A stretch of DNA of 64,000 nucleotides, from the NCBI RefSeq assembly GCF_000377765.1, contig NZ_KB898680.1, positions 1-64,000 of the forward strand. The letters run 5' to 3'. Below the pieces are notes generated by a model that saw nothing but the letters and a program-made list of their open reading frames with translations, was not told the origin of the DNA and did not search any database. A program made the translations under genes and the position numbers. Of this stretch, positions 34,813 to 44,424 are shown one piece after another (position 1 is the first letter of the stretch; each line of letters begins with the position of its first letter). This stretch comes from Gracilibacillus lacisalsi DSM 19029. Its GTDB lineage: Bacteria > Bacillota > Bacilli > Bacillales > Amphibacillaceae.

Positions 34813-35107
34813 TGCTTTCACCTCTCTCTGTATCACGATACATCTATTATACCATATTTTGTATGGTGGATCGGTCATTTCAGGAAAAAAAGAAAGCATG
34901 CAAGCACTTGAATAGTCGAACAATCGAGATGGCAAGTGAGCCATCTCTTGTCCGAAGGCAATTCATCTCCCACCTAATCATTTTCATTCCTTGAGGTGGG
35001 AGTCTTCTCGCCTATTGCTGATAAAAAAGGACGAATCACAATAGATTACAAATCTATTTTATTATTGTATGATTAAATTTAACGCTTACATGAGAGGACT
35101 TGTACAT

Positions 35108-36343
35108 ATGCATTTAAATAAGAAGACAAATTTTTATTTATTATTATTTGTGATTTTCGGAGGTTTTTTAATTTTTGGTGTCTCCGAAAATATAAAAGGT
35201 CCGGCAATTCCTGATATGCAACAGGAATTATCATTATCTGATGGAACATTGGGTGCTTTATTAGCAATTAACGCTTTTGGATTCTTACTTGCTTGTACAT
35301 ATACGTCTTGGCTGATTGCCAAAATCGGAGCAAAAACTACGAGTATACTAACCTTTGCATTAATGGCGATTTCTGGCCTATTTATCTATTTTTCTACTAA
35401 TTTCACCTCTTTGGTAGGAGCTTATTTCTTACTATATATCGGAAATGGCATGCTTGAAATTAGTCTTGCGATCATTGCTGCTCGATTATTCACCCAAAAT
35501 ACTGGAACCATGCTGAATTTATCGCATTTCTTTTACGGACTTGGATCAACAGTTGCACCAATTGTTGCTGCACAAATGATGGGGTGGGAAATCAATGCCA
35601 CTGTTTTAGGGTGGCGAGGTATGTATTTAATCATGCTCTCCTTATCGGTTTTGCCTATTATTCCAGTTGTGTTAAGTCGTTTTCCGAAAGAGGAAGGTGA
35701 TGATGAAGAAGACCGAACATCTATCAAAAAATTAACCAAAGATCCAATTGCTTGGCTGATTGTATTTGCTTTAACAATGGGTGTTACAGCTGAATTAGGA
35801 ATCGCAGCCTGGCTTGTTAACTATTTAGTCAAAGTTAGTGAATGGACCATTGCAGATGCTTCAGGTATGTTATCCATTTTCTTCTTTTCTTTTATGTTAG
35901 CAAGGCTTTTACTTGGCCCTGTAACCGACAAATTTGGTTATGCGATATCGATTATTGTTTTTTCTTTTTTGGCAGGTGTGTTAAGTTTAATCCCTATTTT
36001 TACTGGTGATCGTCTCGCTATTCTCTTTGCAATTGCTGGCTTCGGAATCGGCCCTATTTACCCAACAATGATGGCACTCTTAGCAAGGAAATATACAAAA
36101 GGAACAGATACAGCAATTACGTTTACAGTGGTTCTTATTGGAATAGGTGGTGTAATAACCAATTTAATTATTGGTTATATCATCGAATGGGTAACAAATC
36201 TCTCTTTCGGTACTACATTTGCAGAGAGTAACAAAATCGGAATGCAAACAGGTTATTTCTTTATCAGCATGACCGCGATACTATGTGGACTTGCAACGAT
36301 AGAGATATATAGAAGATTGAGAAAAGAAGGAAACGTCTTATAG
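35108..36343 (+). CDS. MFS transporter, FucP/YfkF-like
   Basis: A 411-aa carrier with 12 predicted helices. ATG 35108 is preferred: AGAGGA lies upstream and the frame before it is short and polar. Motifs GPAIPDMQQELSLSDG and GSTVAPIVAAQM resemble sugar/fucose-type permeases. A mid-protein acidic loop (KEEGDDEEDRTS) separates the two halves. It stands alone beside the TnpB element; substrate is unknown. Confidence 0.8.
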   Translation: MHLNKKTNFYLLLFVIFGGFLIFGVSENIKGPAIPDMQQELSLSDGTLGALLAINAFGFLLACTYTSWLIAKIGAKTTSILTFALMAISGLFIYFSTNFTSLVGAYFLLYIGNGMLEISLAIIAARLFTQNTGTMLNLSHFFYGLGSTVAPIVAAQMMGWEINATVLGWRGMYLIMLSLSVLPIIPVVLSRFPKEEGDDEEDRTSIKKLTKDPIAWLIVFALTMGVTAELGIAAWLVNYLVKVSEWTIADASGMLSIFFFSFMLARLLLGPVTDKFGYAISIIVFSFLAGVLSLIPIFTGDRLAILFAIAGFGIGPIYPTMMALLARKYTKGTDTAITFTVVLIGIGGVITNLIIGYIIEWVTNLSFGTTFAESNKIGMQTGYFFISMTAILCGLATIEIYRRLRKEGNVL

Positions 36344-36393
36344 AGTGGTTTCTTTCATGCGATCTGTTTCTTTAAAGCATATACAGAACTATA

Positions 36394-36438
36394 TACTGTC
36401 GGTGAGATAGATGTGTTCTTCTAATCTCACCAACAGTA
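36394..36438. terminator. Hairpin between convergent MFS and SDR genes
   Basis: TACTGTCGGTGAGAT and ATCTCACCAACAGTA pair with one bulge. The U-run is poor, so its role as a terminator is probable but not certain. Confidence 0.55.
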
Positions 36439-36472
36439 TTAGTTCCAAAAGGTAGGAAGATCTCAGTTCCTC

Positions 36473-37222
36473 CTAGATAAATACTGCCCCACCATTTGGG
36501 CTGATAAACTGACCACAGAAAAAGTCACCCTCGTTGGAAGCTAGTAAAAGTGCTGTTGCAGCAATCTCTTCCACTTTCCCTAACCTTTGAAGCGGGATAT
36601 CTTTCTCTTTTTCAATCCATTCAGGTTCCATATCTGATAAGATCATATCAGTACCCACTGGGCCAGGTGCTAGAGTGTTTACTAAAATATTCGGAGCCAA
36701 TTCTAAAGCAAGACTTCTCGTTAAACTATTTACAGCGCCTTTAGCAGCAGTATAATGGGTATAATTTGCCCTGCCTTTAATCGACAATTCAGATGAGATA
36801 TTGATTATTTTTCCAACACTTTCCGGATCAATGATAGGGATAAAGTTTTTACACATGAGAAACACCCCTCTAAGATCTATATTCATCAGATGGTCCCACT
36901 CCTCTGTAGACATCTCAACTAGAGGTTTTTCCTCTCCAATTGTCCCAGCATTATTGACTAGTATATTAATTTTCCCAAATCTATCTTCTGTCAACTTAGC
37001 TAGTTGATTGATATCTTCTTCCTTGCTAATATCTGTTGGAACAGCTAAACACTCTACACCGAATGATTGGATCTGCTGGAGAACTGAATCGACATTTTCT
37101 TCATTGGGCAAATGGGTAAAAATGATATTTGCTCCTTCTTTAGCAAATTGAATAGCAATACCCTTTCCTATCCCTTTACTACCTCCTGTAATTAGTGCAA
37201 CTTGATTTTTTAACTTCATCAT
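36473..37222 (-). CDS. Short-chain dehydrogenase/reductase (FabG-like)
   Basis: A 249-aa classical SDR. The cofactor motif is TGGSKGIG (12-19), with NNAG at 90-93 and the catalytic Ser143/144, Tyr157 and Lys161. It lies 22 bases downstream of the sodium/solute symporter, so it may act on the imported compound. The start could also be ATG 37219. A housekeeping FabG role is unlikely because no fatty-acid genes are nearby. Confidence 0.85.
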   Translation of the reverse strand: MMKLKNQVALITGGSKGIGKGIAIQFAKEGANIIFTHLPNEENVDSVLQQIQSFGVECLAVPTDISKEEDINQLAKLTEDRFGKINILVNNAGTIGEEKPLVEMSTEEWDHLMNIDLRGVFLMCKNFIPIIDPESVGKIINISSELSIKGRANYTHYTAAKGAVNSLTRSLALELAPNILVNTLAPGPVGTDMILSDMEPEWIEKEKDIPLQRLGKVEEIAATALLLASNEGDFFCGQFISPNGGAVFI

Positions 37223-37244
37223 AATTGCCCCTTTCTATGATTGA

Positions 37245-38717
37245 TTAAGCGTTTTGTCCATGAGCTAATGGGATATTTTCATCATTTGAAGGTGTCGTCT
37301 CCACTTTATGAGCCTCTAGAGCTGCTTCACTAGGGGTAGTAAAGAAGGAAACGGCAAACATAACAATACCAGATATAAGAAAACTAAAGAATCCGGGAAC
37401 TTGAAGTAGCGTCCAAATTAAGCCACCTTCACCTGGCAAAGGAACACCAAACATCGTTGTTGCTAAGTAAACAATGAGCCCTACACCAATACTCCACCAC
37501 ACGGCTTTTCCAGTTACCCCTTTCCAAAATGGCGGTATAACTAGTGGCCAAATTAATGTTACAAGAATGATATCCCATGCTAAGTATGCTAAGGATAAGA
37601 TTTCCTCAAAGGCAATTGATAACACTAGAGCAACTAATCCACAAACAACAATTGCAATTCGAGAAATAAGCAGAAAGCGGTCTTGTTTTGGTTTCGAATC
37701 AATAAAATCTAAATAAATATTTTTAGTGAATACACCGACAGCTGCCATATAACACGCAGCAAGAGTTGACATCGCCATACCTGCCATAGCTGTCAGAAAT
37801 AGACCAGCAAAGATAGGATGCCAATACGTAACGGTGTAAGTTAATAATAAAGGTTCTGCATTGTCTACACCTGGAAATATTGTCCTAAAAGCTTCCCCAA
37901 TCATACCGGGCGTCCACGCAATTAATAAAACCACGATACCGGCAATGACCATTGATTTAGAAGCGACTTTAGGACTTTTGGCTCCACATACTCTTTGTCC
38001 TAAATCGGCTGCTGCTATGTCACCAATCGCTAGTACTAGAAATAACGACCAAAATTCTGCTCCTGCTTTTTGGAACAATTTATTAGGGTCCCACCACTCA
38101 GGGTTAAAAATAGTTCCATCTGATGTGACAGCTATCACCACTGTGACAGCAATAATGCCGATGACCGATATAATTCCATTCAAAATGTCAGCATACGCTA
38201 GTGACCATAAACCACCCATAATACAGTAAACTAAAGTTAAAATAACAAAAATAATAGCTGCTGCCCAAAGTGGTATATTAAAGATGGTTTCAATTATTAA
38301 CGCACCACCGACAGTTAGTGCTCCAGCATTAAAAAAACCAAATGCGATAATGGTAATCGTTCCAGCAAAAGCCCCTAATTTTTTATCAGCAAATCGAAGA
38401 CCGTAATAATCACCTATTGTCCAACCTTTTAGTCTTCTGAGAGGCTTTACCCAAGTAAATGCTCCAATTATCATACAAGTTCCTAAACCACCCATTGTGG
38501 CAAAAGCTTCCCAACCTCCTAGAAAGTAACCTGAATCAATTGCACCAAGATAAAAAGGTGCTGCAAGTAAAGCTGCTGTCAGACTCCATGTAACTAGGGG
38601 CAATGGAAGGTCCCAGTTAGCAACGATTAAATCCTCTGCGGAATTAACACGTTTATAGCCTTTAAACCCTAAATAATAGATTGCTATCATAAAAATAATA
38701 AAGATTGATATTATCAT
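37245..38717 (-). CDS. Sodium:solute symporter family permease
   Basis: A 490-aa SSS-family carrier with about 13 helices. Typical phrases include YFLGGWEAFATMGGLGT, GWTIGDYYGLRFADKKLG and a Na+-site segment TAMAGMAMSTLAACYMAA. The frame opens with a TTG at 38780, but the ATG at 38717 has GGGG upstream and gives the usual short N-terminus before helix 1. It is cotranscribed with the SDR. Substrate could be a carboxylate, amino acid or nucleobase. Confidence 0.85.
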   Translation of the reverse strand: MIISIFIIFMIAIYYLGFKGYKRVNSAEDLIVANWDLPLPLVTWSLTAALLAAPFYLGAIDSGYFLGGWEAFATMGGLGTCMIIGAFTWVKPLRRLKGWTIGDYYGLRFADKKLGAFAGTITIIAFGFFNAGALTVGGALIIETIFNIPLWAAAIIFVILTLVYCIMGGLWSLAYADILNGIISVIGIIAVTVVIAVTSDGTIFNPEWWDPNKLFQKAGAEFWSLFLVLAIGDIAAADLGQRVCGAKSPKVASKSMVIAGIVVLLIAWTPGMIGEAFRTIFPGVDNAEPLLLTYTVTYWHPIFAGLFLTAMAGMAMSTLAACYMAAVGVFTKNIYLDFIDSKPKQDRFLLISRIAIVVCGLVALVLSIAFEEILSLAYLAWDIILVTLIWPLVIPPFWKGVTGKAVWWSIGVGLIVYLATTMFGVPLPGEGGLIWTLLQVPGFFSFLISGIVMFAVSFFTTPSEAALEAHKVETTPSNDENIPLAHGQNA

Positions 38718-38810
38718 ACGCTTTTTCCCCAATCTGTCTGTATATTTTACTCTGTACGAAGTAGTAATGTTCTCTTTCAAAATTTGATGTTGTCTATCTT
38801 GTCATGAGGA

Positions 38811-38853
38811 AAAATCAACAGCGAATAATTTCCTTTTTTTCACTGTTGATTTT
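38811..38853 (-). terminator. Terminator of the chemotaxis receptor gene
   Basis: AAAATCAACAG and CTGTTGATTTT pair across a 21-base loop; the minus strand then reads TTTTTCC. Confidence 0.7.
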
Positions 38854-38871
38854 ATGGTTGCTTGTAATCTA

Positions 38872-40608
38872 TTACAACTTGAATTGACCTACTAATTTAC
38901 GCAGATCTTCAGACAATTTAGCAAGTTGCTCAGAGCTATCCGCAACACTTTCCATAGAACTACTAGTTTGTTGAGATGAAGCTGTTGTTTGCTCAACTCC
39001 AGCTGCCGCTTCTTCCGAAGTAGAGGCAATATTTTCAATTGAAACGCTCATCGTGTTACTACTTTGAGATATGTCTGCTAAATTACTAGAAACAGTTTGA
39101 ATGTTGCTAGCCATTTCTGATAAAGAACCTGTAATGTTTTTAAAGGTTTCATCCGTATTTTTGATGAGATTTGTTCCATGTTCTACTTCTTTATATCCAC
39201 CTTGTAATGATTGAGCTACATTACTAGACTCTGCTTGAATAGTATCAACAATTCCGGTAATGTCAGTAACAGATACGGAAACTTGCTCAGCCAATTTTCT
39301 TACTTCATCGGCAACTACCGCAAAACCTTGTCCATGTTCACCTGCTCTTGCAGCTTCTATTGCTGCATTTAATGCTAATAAGTTCGTTTGTTCTGCAATA
39401 TCCATAATAACGGAGACAAGCTTAGAAATTTCTTGTGATTGTTGATCTAAGCCTTGAACTTTTTGAACGGCATCTTGTACAATTTGATCAATTTTAACCA
39501 TTTGTTGATTAGACGATGCCATTAATGAACTACCATTTTCCGTCAATTCTTGTACTTGATTGGATGATTGGAGTATGTAATCACCATTCTTATTCGCATC
39601 TTTTACTTTATCAGAAAATGTTTCCATCAAGGAAGAAAGCTCTGCCACACTTTCTGCTTGTTGCTCAGATCCTGTTGCTAACTCTTCCATAGTGGTTGTA
39701 ATTTGTTCAGAACCAACTTGTACTTCTTTTGCCGACTTATTTAACTCTTCGCTTTGGTTCGATAACACTACCGTTGTATTAGAAATACCTGAAATTAATT
39801 CTCTTAACTTCACTAACATATTGTTAAATGCTTCAGTTAATTTACCTACTTCATCGTTGGAATTGACTTCTAAATTTTCATGAGTCAAATCACCTTGAGC
39901 TATGCCTGTAGCTACTTGAACCACCCTATCGAGAGGTTTAGTCATTTGACGAATAACGATGTAAATAAGCACACTTAATACAATTACACTAATTACACCT
40001 ATAATGGATTGAAGTAGGATCGCTCCATTAATAACTGAAGAGATATAATCAGCTGAATAATCAATACCTAGCACGGCAACCTGGTTACCTGATTCATCTT
40101 TTAAAGGGACAAAAACGGTTCGCCAAGTTCCAAAAGGATCTTCAAAAATATCTGTTACACTCGGCTCTCCTGTTTCCATAGCTTGATGAGCATGCAATAA
40201 GTGAATATCTGCTAAATCATTAAAAGACTCCCCTGCATTATAAATTTCATTTAAATTTTCTGTATATGCTACAGGAATAATACTATCTTCACTTTCCATC
40301 TCCCAAATGTAACTCCACTCCATAATACCTTGTTCATTCTTAATCTCTTCCAGCATTTGTTGTGCTTCTATGAAGCCTGGATCATTTTCACTATCAGCTT
40401 CAAGCATTTGACTCACTGTTTCCCCATTCAGTTGCATTGCAGTTAATATACCTACACTACGCAACTCCTGTTCCAGGTCATCCTGTGCATTACTTTCTAG
40501 ACTTTGAACACTGAGCCAAGTCAATACTACTATACACAAAATAACAACAGGCAAGATAATGAGGGATATCTTGTTTCTTAATGATAAATTGGCAATTTTA
40601 AATTTCAT
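38872..40608 (-). CDS. Methyl-accepting chemotaxis protein
   Basis: A 578-aa membrane receptor. Helix 1 is at about 13-33, an extracellular Cache-like sensor at 35-190, and helix 2 at about 192-217. A HAMP domain follows (about 218-270), then a long coiled-coil signalling domain. The highly conserved tip is [20 protein letters not shown] near residue 405. The ligand is unknown. It is a single gene preceded by a gene-free region, and may sense a substrate of the neighbouring symporter, though only proximity suggests this. Confidence 0.93.
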   Translation of the reverse strand: MKFKIANLSLRNKISLIILPVVILCIVVLTWLSVQSLESNAQDDLEQELRSVGILTAMQLNGETVSQMLEADSENDPGFIEAQQMLEEIKNEQGIMEWSYIWEMESEDSIIPVAYTENLNEIYNAGESFNDLADIHLLHAHQAMETGEPSVTDIFEDPFGTWRTVFVPLKDESGNQVAVLGIDYSADYISSVINGAILLQSIIGVISVIVLSVLIYIVIRQMTKPLDRVVQVATGIAQGDLTHENLEVNSNDEVGKLTEAFNNMLVKLRELISGISNTTVVLSNQSEELNKSAKEVQVGSEQITTTMEELATGSEQQAESVAELSSLMETFSDKVKDANKNGDYILQSSNQVQELTENGSSLMASSNQQMVKIDQIVQDAVQKVQGLDQQSQEISKLVSVIMDIAEQTNLLALNAAIEAARAGEHGQGFAVVADEVRKLAEQVSVSVTDITGIVDTIQAESSNVAQSLQGGYKEVEHGTNLIKNTDETFKNITGSLSEMASNIQTVSSNLADISQSSNTMSVSIENIASTSEEAAAGVEQTTASSQQTSSSMESVADSSEQLAKLSEDLRKLVGQFKL

Positions 40609-41121
40609 AATAATCCACCTTTTCTGTATGATTGATTGTTGTGAAAGATAAGGAGTTTTATCCTTAAACAGGCATTCTATAGATATAAAGAATCAGGCAT
40701 TACGCACCATTTCCAACTATACAACATATCAAGAAGATTGTAATGGGACTTTTAGATGAAAATTATAACTTTTTATCTAGGACTTAAGAATAGGTAACAA
40801 GAAGAATAGCTGATCGACACTTGAATCCATTTAAATGTTCATACTGATTAGAAAAAGCCTATCATACCCGCTTAACTTCATAATCTACTGAGGTAATGTT
40901 CGTTTCATGAGGAAAACTTTCCATGCAAATGAACAGTTTTCCGCGTAAAAAGTAAGTCTATCATTAGTCCGGTGTATGCTAAATATATTAACTTAACTCA
41001 TTTAAAGAGCTCGCTTTTTTATTATCATTGCAATTGTTTATTGCGAAATCCTGCTCCTTTATTGCGAAATGGCTCTCGTTTGTAATTAGTCGAATTCAAA
41101 GGAAAAGAGCTTTGATAATAT
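40609..41121. other. Gene-free stretch
   Basis: About 500 bases with no convincing frame. It contains two direct TTTATTGCGAAAT motifs (41037-41049 and about 41059-41071) of the kind scattered in Bacillaceae intergenic DNA. The receptor promoter should lie here; a clear sigma-D site was not found. Confidence 0.6.
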
Positions 41122-41157
41122 AAAAAAGTGACCCCTGTATAGCACAGGAGTCACCTT
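41122..41157 (-). terminator. Terminator of the 570-aa membrane-protein operon
   Basis: AAGTGACCCCTGT and ACAGGAGTCACCTT pair with small mismatches around ATAGC; the minus strand continues with six T. Confidence 0.75.
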
Positions 41158-41214
41158 TCTTGCATAGTCTTTTTAAAGCAATGCTAATGCTTTATAGCAA
41201 TTGTTTACTTTTTA

Positions 41215-42927
41215 TTATTCAGTTAACTCTTCAATTACTAATTCTTCGACTGTTGCTGTTCCATTGTCTAATATTTGAACTTCAGCGTCAATGCTGTCTC
41301 CTTTTTCCAAGAAAATGGCTAGTGGTGATTTACTCGCATTTACTGTATAAATGGTCGAATCGTCTGTTAATAAAAATTGTACGATTTGCCCTTGTTCAGA
41401 TGATGTAACTAATACGCGATCCACTTCACCTGTTACTTGCTCTGTCACTGTTTCATCTGTTGCACCAACATTGCCAGGGTCTTGTAACAAGGCCATTCGA
41501 TAGGCATCTAGTGTTTCATTGGCAGTATCACCAAAGACAACAAAATCAGAATCATTCGCCTTGATATAAGCGTATTGCTTATGCAATCCATTTGGATCTA
41601 AGACATTGACCACCCATGTCGGGTTACCATCAACATTATAAAGAACTGGCATATAGCCTTCCCATTTTTTCTCAGGGAATTCTTTATTCACTATTTGTTT
41701 CGCACCTTCACTGTCCATAATTCCATTGTTCTTTTCTCCACCATAATAGGTGAGTTCTCCCGTTCTGGCATCTACTAACGTATAGCCTAAAGCTGAATCG
41801 ATATTTTCCTTTGGTGATGTCATATCAGTAAAGTAGAACATGTCACCATTCTCATCAAATATTGGTGTTACTCCAGATTCTGAACCAGATTCATTAGGAA
41901 TCTTAACGTCTCTTTTGCCAAACACACTATTCAACCAACCATGAATATATTTACCAAAGTAATTATTCTCTAAAGTAGCCATTTCAGAGCTGACAGAGCC
42001 TTCTATAAATTCTGGCGCTTCATTTGTATCAAACATCTGCATATCTCCAGAAGTAGGATCGATCACCACTACTTTCAAGTCTTCCAAATTCGGTTTATTC
42101 GTTACATGCATTGGGCGGTATACGGTTTGTACATACCAAGGCTTCCCATCATCATCGACTTCAATCTGTGCTTCACCACTTTGAATATAGTGTGGATACT
42201 TATTATAAATAACCCGTTGGACATATTTATTAAAGTAACTTGAGTTTGTATATTGCATGGCGCTATCATGAAATTCTGGTTGGGCATTTACATTCGTTGC
42301 TGAAATTGTAAAATAACCTGCTGTTTCTTTTCCTCTAAGATACTTCCAAAAGCCTGCAAATTCCACAGGTGCCACATAAACAATCTCTTCCTTAACTTTT
42401 TGAACTTGAAGCTTTCCTAGATCATAAAATTGCGGATTCGGTACAACACTCATTGCTTTCTGAATTTTATTTCGAGCAAATTCTGGTGCTACTGTGATTG
42501 GTGTTTCATCTTTAGTTAACGGTTCTGCCTCTTCTTCTTCTTGAACGGTAATACTCTGATGGGCTTCATCTAGTGTCGTAAATCCTAAAATAATTACAAC
42601 AATTACCCCAATTAATCCTACGCCAAAAAAGAAAATAAGAGGACTTAATACCTTAGTTTCTACCTTTTCGCCTGGTTGAATCACATATAATAATAATGGC
42701 AATAACACTACTGCTACGATTAAATTAGCGATCAACATGTTTGGTACAGTAATCGCCGGCATCATAAAATAGAAAATGACACCTGTAATCACATAACCGA
42801 TTACGAAAATAATCAGACCATGTTTCATAATCCGTGAAGCATTTAACGAAGAAATGCTTACGGTAATGATTAAGCCTACTACATATAAAAGCATTGCAAT
42901 AACAGTTGCAATTAACACACCTATCAT
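41215..42927 (-). CDS. Membrane-anchored protein with large extracytoplasmic domain, unknown (570 aa)
   Basis: Four hydrophobic helices occupy residues 3-120. A long extracytoplasmic region follows, with an acidic linker (QEEEEAEPLTKDE) and two stretches resembling PepSY-type alpha/beta units, for example SALGYTLVDARTGELTYYGG and GYMPVLYNVDGNPTWVVNV. The last 75 residues have an OB-like beta pattern. It is the last gene of a four-gene operon (45570 to 41215), 63 bases after its neighbour. I do not recognise it. A chaperone, sensor or anchoring role on the outer face of the membrane is possible. Confidence 0.75.
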   Translation of the reverse strand: MIGVLIATVIAMLLYVVGLIITVSISSLNASRIMKHGLIIFVIGYVITGVIFYFMMPAITVPNMLIANLIVAVVLLPLLLYVIQPGEKVETKVLSPLIFFFGVGLIGVIVVIILGFTTLDEAHQSITVQEEEEAEPLTKDETPITVAPEFARNKIQKAMSVVPNPQFYDLGKLQVQKVKEEIVYVAPVEFAGFWKYLRGKETAGYFTISATNVNAQPEFHDSAMQYTNSSYFNKYVQRVIYNKYPHYIQSGEAQIEVDDDGKPWYVQTVYRPMHVTNKPNLEDLKVVVIDPTSGDMQMFDTNEAPEFIEGSVSSEMATLENNYFGKYIHGWLNSVFGKRDVKIPNESGSESGVTPIFDENGDMFYFTDMTSPKENIDSALGYTLVDARTGELTYYGGEKNNGIMDSEGAKQIVNKEFPEKKWEGYMPVLYNVDGNPTWVVNVLDPNGLHKQYAYIKANDSDFVVFGDTANETLDAYRMALLQDPGNVGATDETVTEQVTGEVDRVLVTSSEQGQIVQFLLTDDSTIYTVNASKSPLAIFLEKGDSIDAEVQILDNGTATVEELVIEELTE

Positions 42928-42990
42928 TCTAAATTCCTCCTCTTCTCACTATTAATTAATACGAACGAAAGAAAGGAAAGTTTCAAATTT

Positions 42991-43716
42991 TTATTGTAAT
43001 TCATCTTCAGTTAGGCGAAGAATTGGCTTAATACCTCCACCAAACCTTGAGCCAAACTCACTCACCGTATAGTCATCAACTGACAATATTTTTTCATTTG
43101 ATCCATATGGTACCCAACCAAACGTTACCTCTGTTGGAGGAGATGAAATGGTCAAAAAATCATCTACTTGATCGGAGGTTTGTTGGAGATCAACAATCAC
43201 TTCTTTCCAAACACCTGAGATCTCTTCCACTCCGTATTTTTCCCTTGCTACATCGATTCTTTTCGTTAATTGTAATGCTGGGTAATAATAATTGTTTCCT
43301 TGCGTTGTGCCATACTGTCGCTCTCGTTGTCCAATTATTTCAACATAACTTAACGTGGGGTCCGGACGAACATTCCAAATTAAATACAGATCACTTTCGT
43401 TCAAATTCCATACCGTATAAGATCCCATCGCATTATGTCCCATCAGTAACCAATCATTATTTTGCCATTCCCAAAATGCTTGTGCATACATTTCATCTGT
43501 AGAGATGAAAAAAACTACAACGTGCTGTTCATCTAAAAAAATAATTTCCTGTATTTCCGCTACCTCTAGTTGATGATGTTCATTAATTTGGTCTATGATC
43601 ATGTCTTCCGATAAAAAGGGATCTGGTTCTGAAAAATAGTAATGCCAGCCAATGCTAGAAACTACTATAAGTAGAATTAAAATACTAATGAAGATGACCG
43701 TTTTTTTATGCTTCAT
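42991..43716 (-). CDS. Signal-anchored exported protein, unknown (241 aa)
   Basis: A 241-aa protein with one N-terminal helix (about 6-26) and an extracytoplasmic remainder rich in aromatic and acidic residues. No cysteine lipobox is visible. It lies 7 bases downstream of the 229-aa gene, third in the operon. No family recognised. Confidence 0.7.
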   Translation of the reverse strand: MKHKKTVIFISILILLIVVSSIGWHYYFSEPDPFLSEDMIIDQINEHHQLEVAEIQEIIFLDEQHVVVFFISTDEMYAQAFWEWQNNDWLLMGHNAMGSYTVWNLNESDLYLIWNVRPDPTLSYVEIIGQRERQYGTTQGNNYYYPALQLTKRIDVAREKYGVEEISGVWKEVIVDLQQTSDQVDDFLTISSPPTEVTFGWVPYGSNEKILSVDDYTVSEFGSRFGGGIKPILRLTEDELQ

Positions 43717-43723
43717 TCGTTAG

Positions 43724-44413
43724 TCACTCCCACAATCTCTTCTCCGTCTCAAAATAGTACTGTTGCTCCAGAGTAGAAATAAGCAGATGATAACCATCTT
43801 TACTTACATATACAACAGGAATATAACCGCTCCCCCACTTAGCTTTGACACCTTCTACTAAATAAGGGAATTCTTCAGTATGTTCTTGCTCCACATTCAT
43901 TTGTTCATCACGCCATTGGTTAAAGTCTAGTTCTTTTCTTGTAGCTGTATCCAATGCTTCAGAAAATGTTTCTGGGTCCAATGAGATATTATATTCTCCC
44001 GAAGAATGAATTGTCTTTACCTCTGCATTTTCAACATTTGCCAGAAAGGTTTGCACTTCATCATCTGGATAAATTATCGATTGTAATAATATCGCTATTA
44101 GACCTGACAAGATAAATAAATAACTAGACAAGAACCCCCACCAGGCAAACGTACGTGCTCGCTGCCAACGCTCTGAATCCTTACGCATAAAAAAATAGAC
44201 AATCCAAACACCTAAAGGTAAAACAGGAATTCTCCATTCATTTTCTATATTCCAATGAAAATCAAACGTAAACATTCCAACAAAAATAAGGATGGCAACT
44301 TTCCAAATCGCCATCTCTTCCTCATTCTTACGATAAAAATAGATAGCCCCTAATACAATCACTAGCCATACGGGAATATAAGATAGAAGCTCGACTACGT
44401 GGATAGTAATCAT
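43724..44413 (-). CDS. Membrane protein with C-terminal extracytoplasmic domain, unknown (229 aa)
   Basis: Four hydrophobic helices lie in the first 125 residues, then about 100 acidic residues outside the membrane (IHSSGEYNISLDPETFSEAL onward). ATG 44413 is chosen because AGGAGGTG precedes it; the frame is open to 44488. It follows the PstS-like gene by 11 bases. No family recognised. Confidence 0.7.
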   Translation of the reverse strand: MITIHVVELLSYIPVWLVIVLGAIYFYRKNEEEMAIWKVAILIFVGMFTFDFHWNIENEWRIPVLPLGVWIVYFFMRKDSERWQRARTFAWWGFLSSYLFILSGLIAILLQSIIYPDDEVQTFLANVENAEVKTIHSSGEYNISLDPETFSEALDTATRKELDFNQWRDEQMNVEQEHTEEFPYLVEGVKAKWGSGYIPVVYVSKDGYHLLISTLEQQYYFETEKRLWE

Positions 44414-44424
44414 CAACACACCTC

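Larger units (their letters stand above)
33530..35020 (-). mobile_element. IS200/IS605-related element carrying only tnpB (IS1341-like)
   Basis: The right-end hairpin CCCCCACTT/AAGTGGGGG (33538-33546 with 33568-33576) and the left-end hairpin CTCCCACCT/AGGTGGGAG (34967-34975 with 34994-35002) bracket a single tnpB. No Y1 transposase tnpA is present. On the minus strand the right end finishes TTCAA at 33530. The left end may begin after TTTAT (35025-35021). These exact borders are inferred by analogy with the family; the hairpins are seen directly. It sits between ccpN and an MFS gene. Confidence 0.85.

Noticed and set aside
40609-40760. Sigma-D promoter for the chemotaxis receptor
   Set aside because: No TAAA-N15-GCCGATAT-like sequence on the minus strand.
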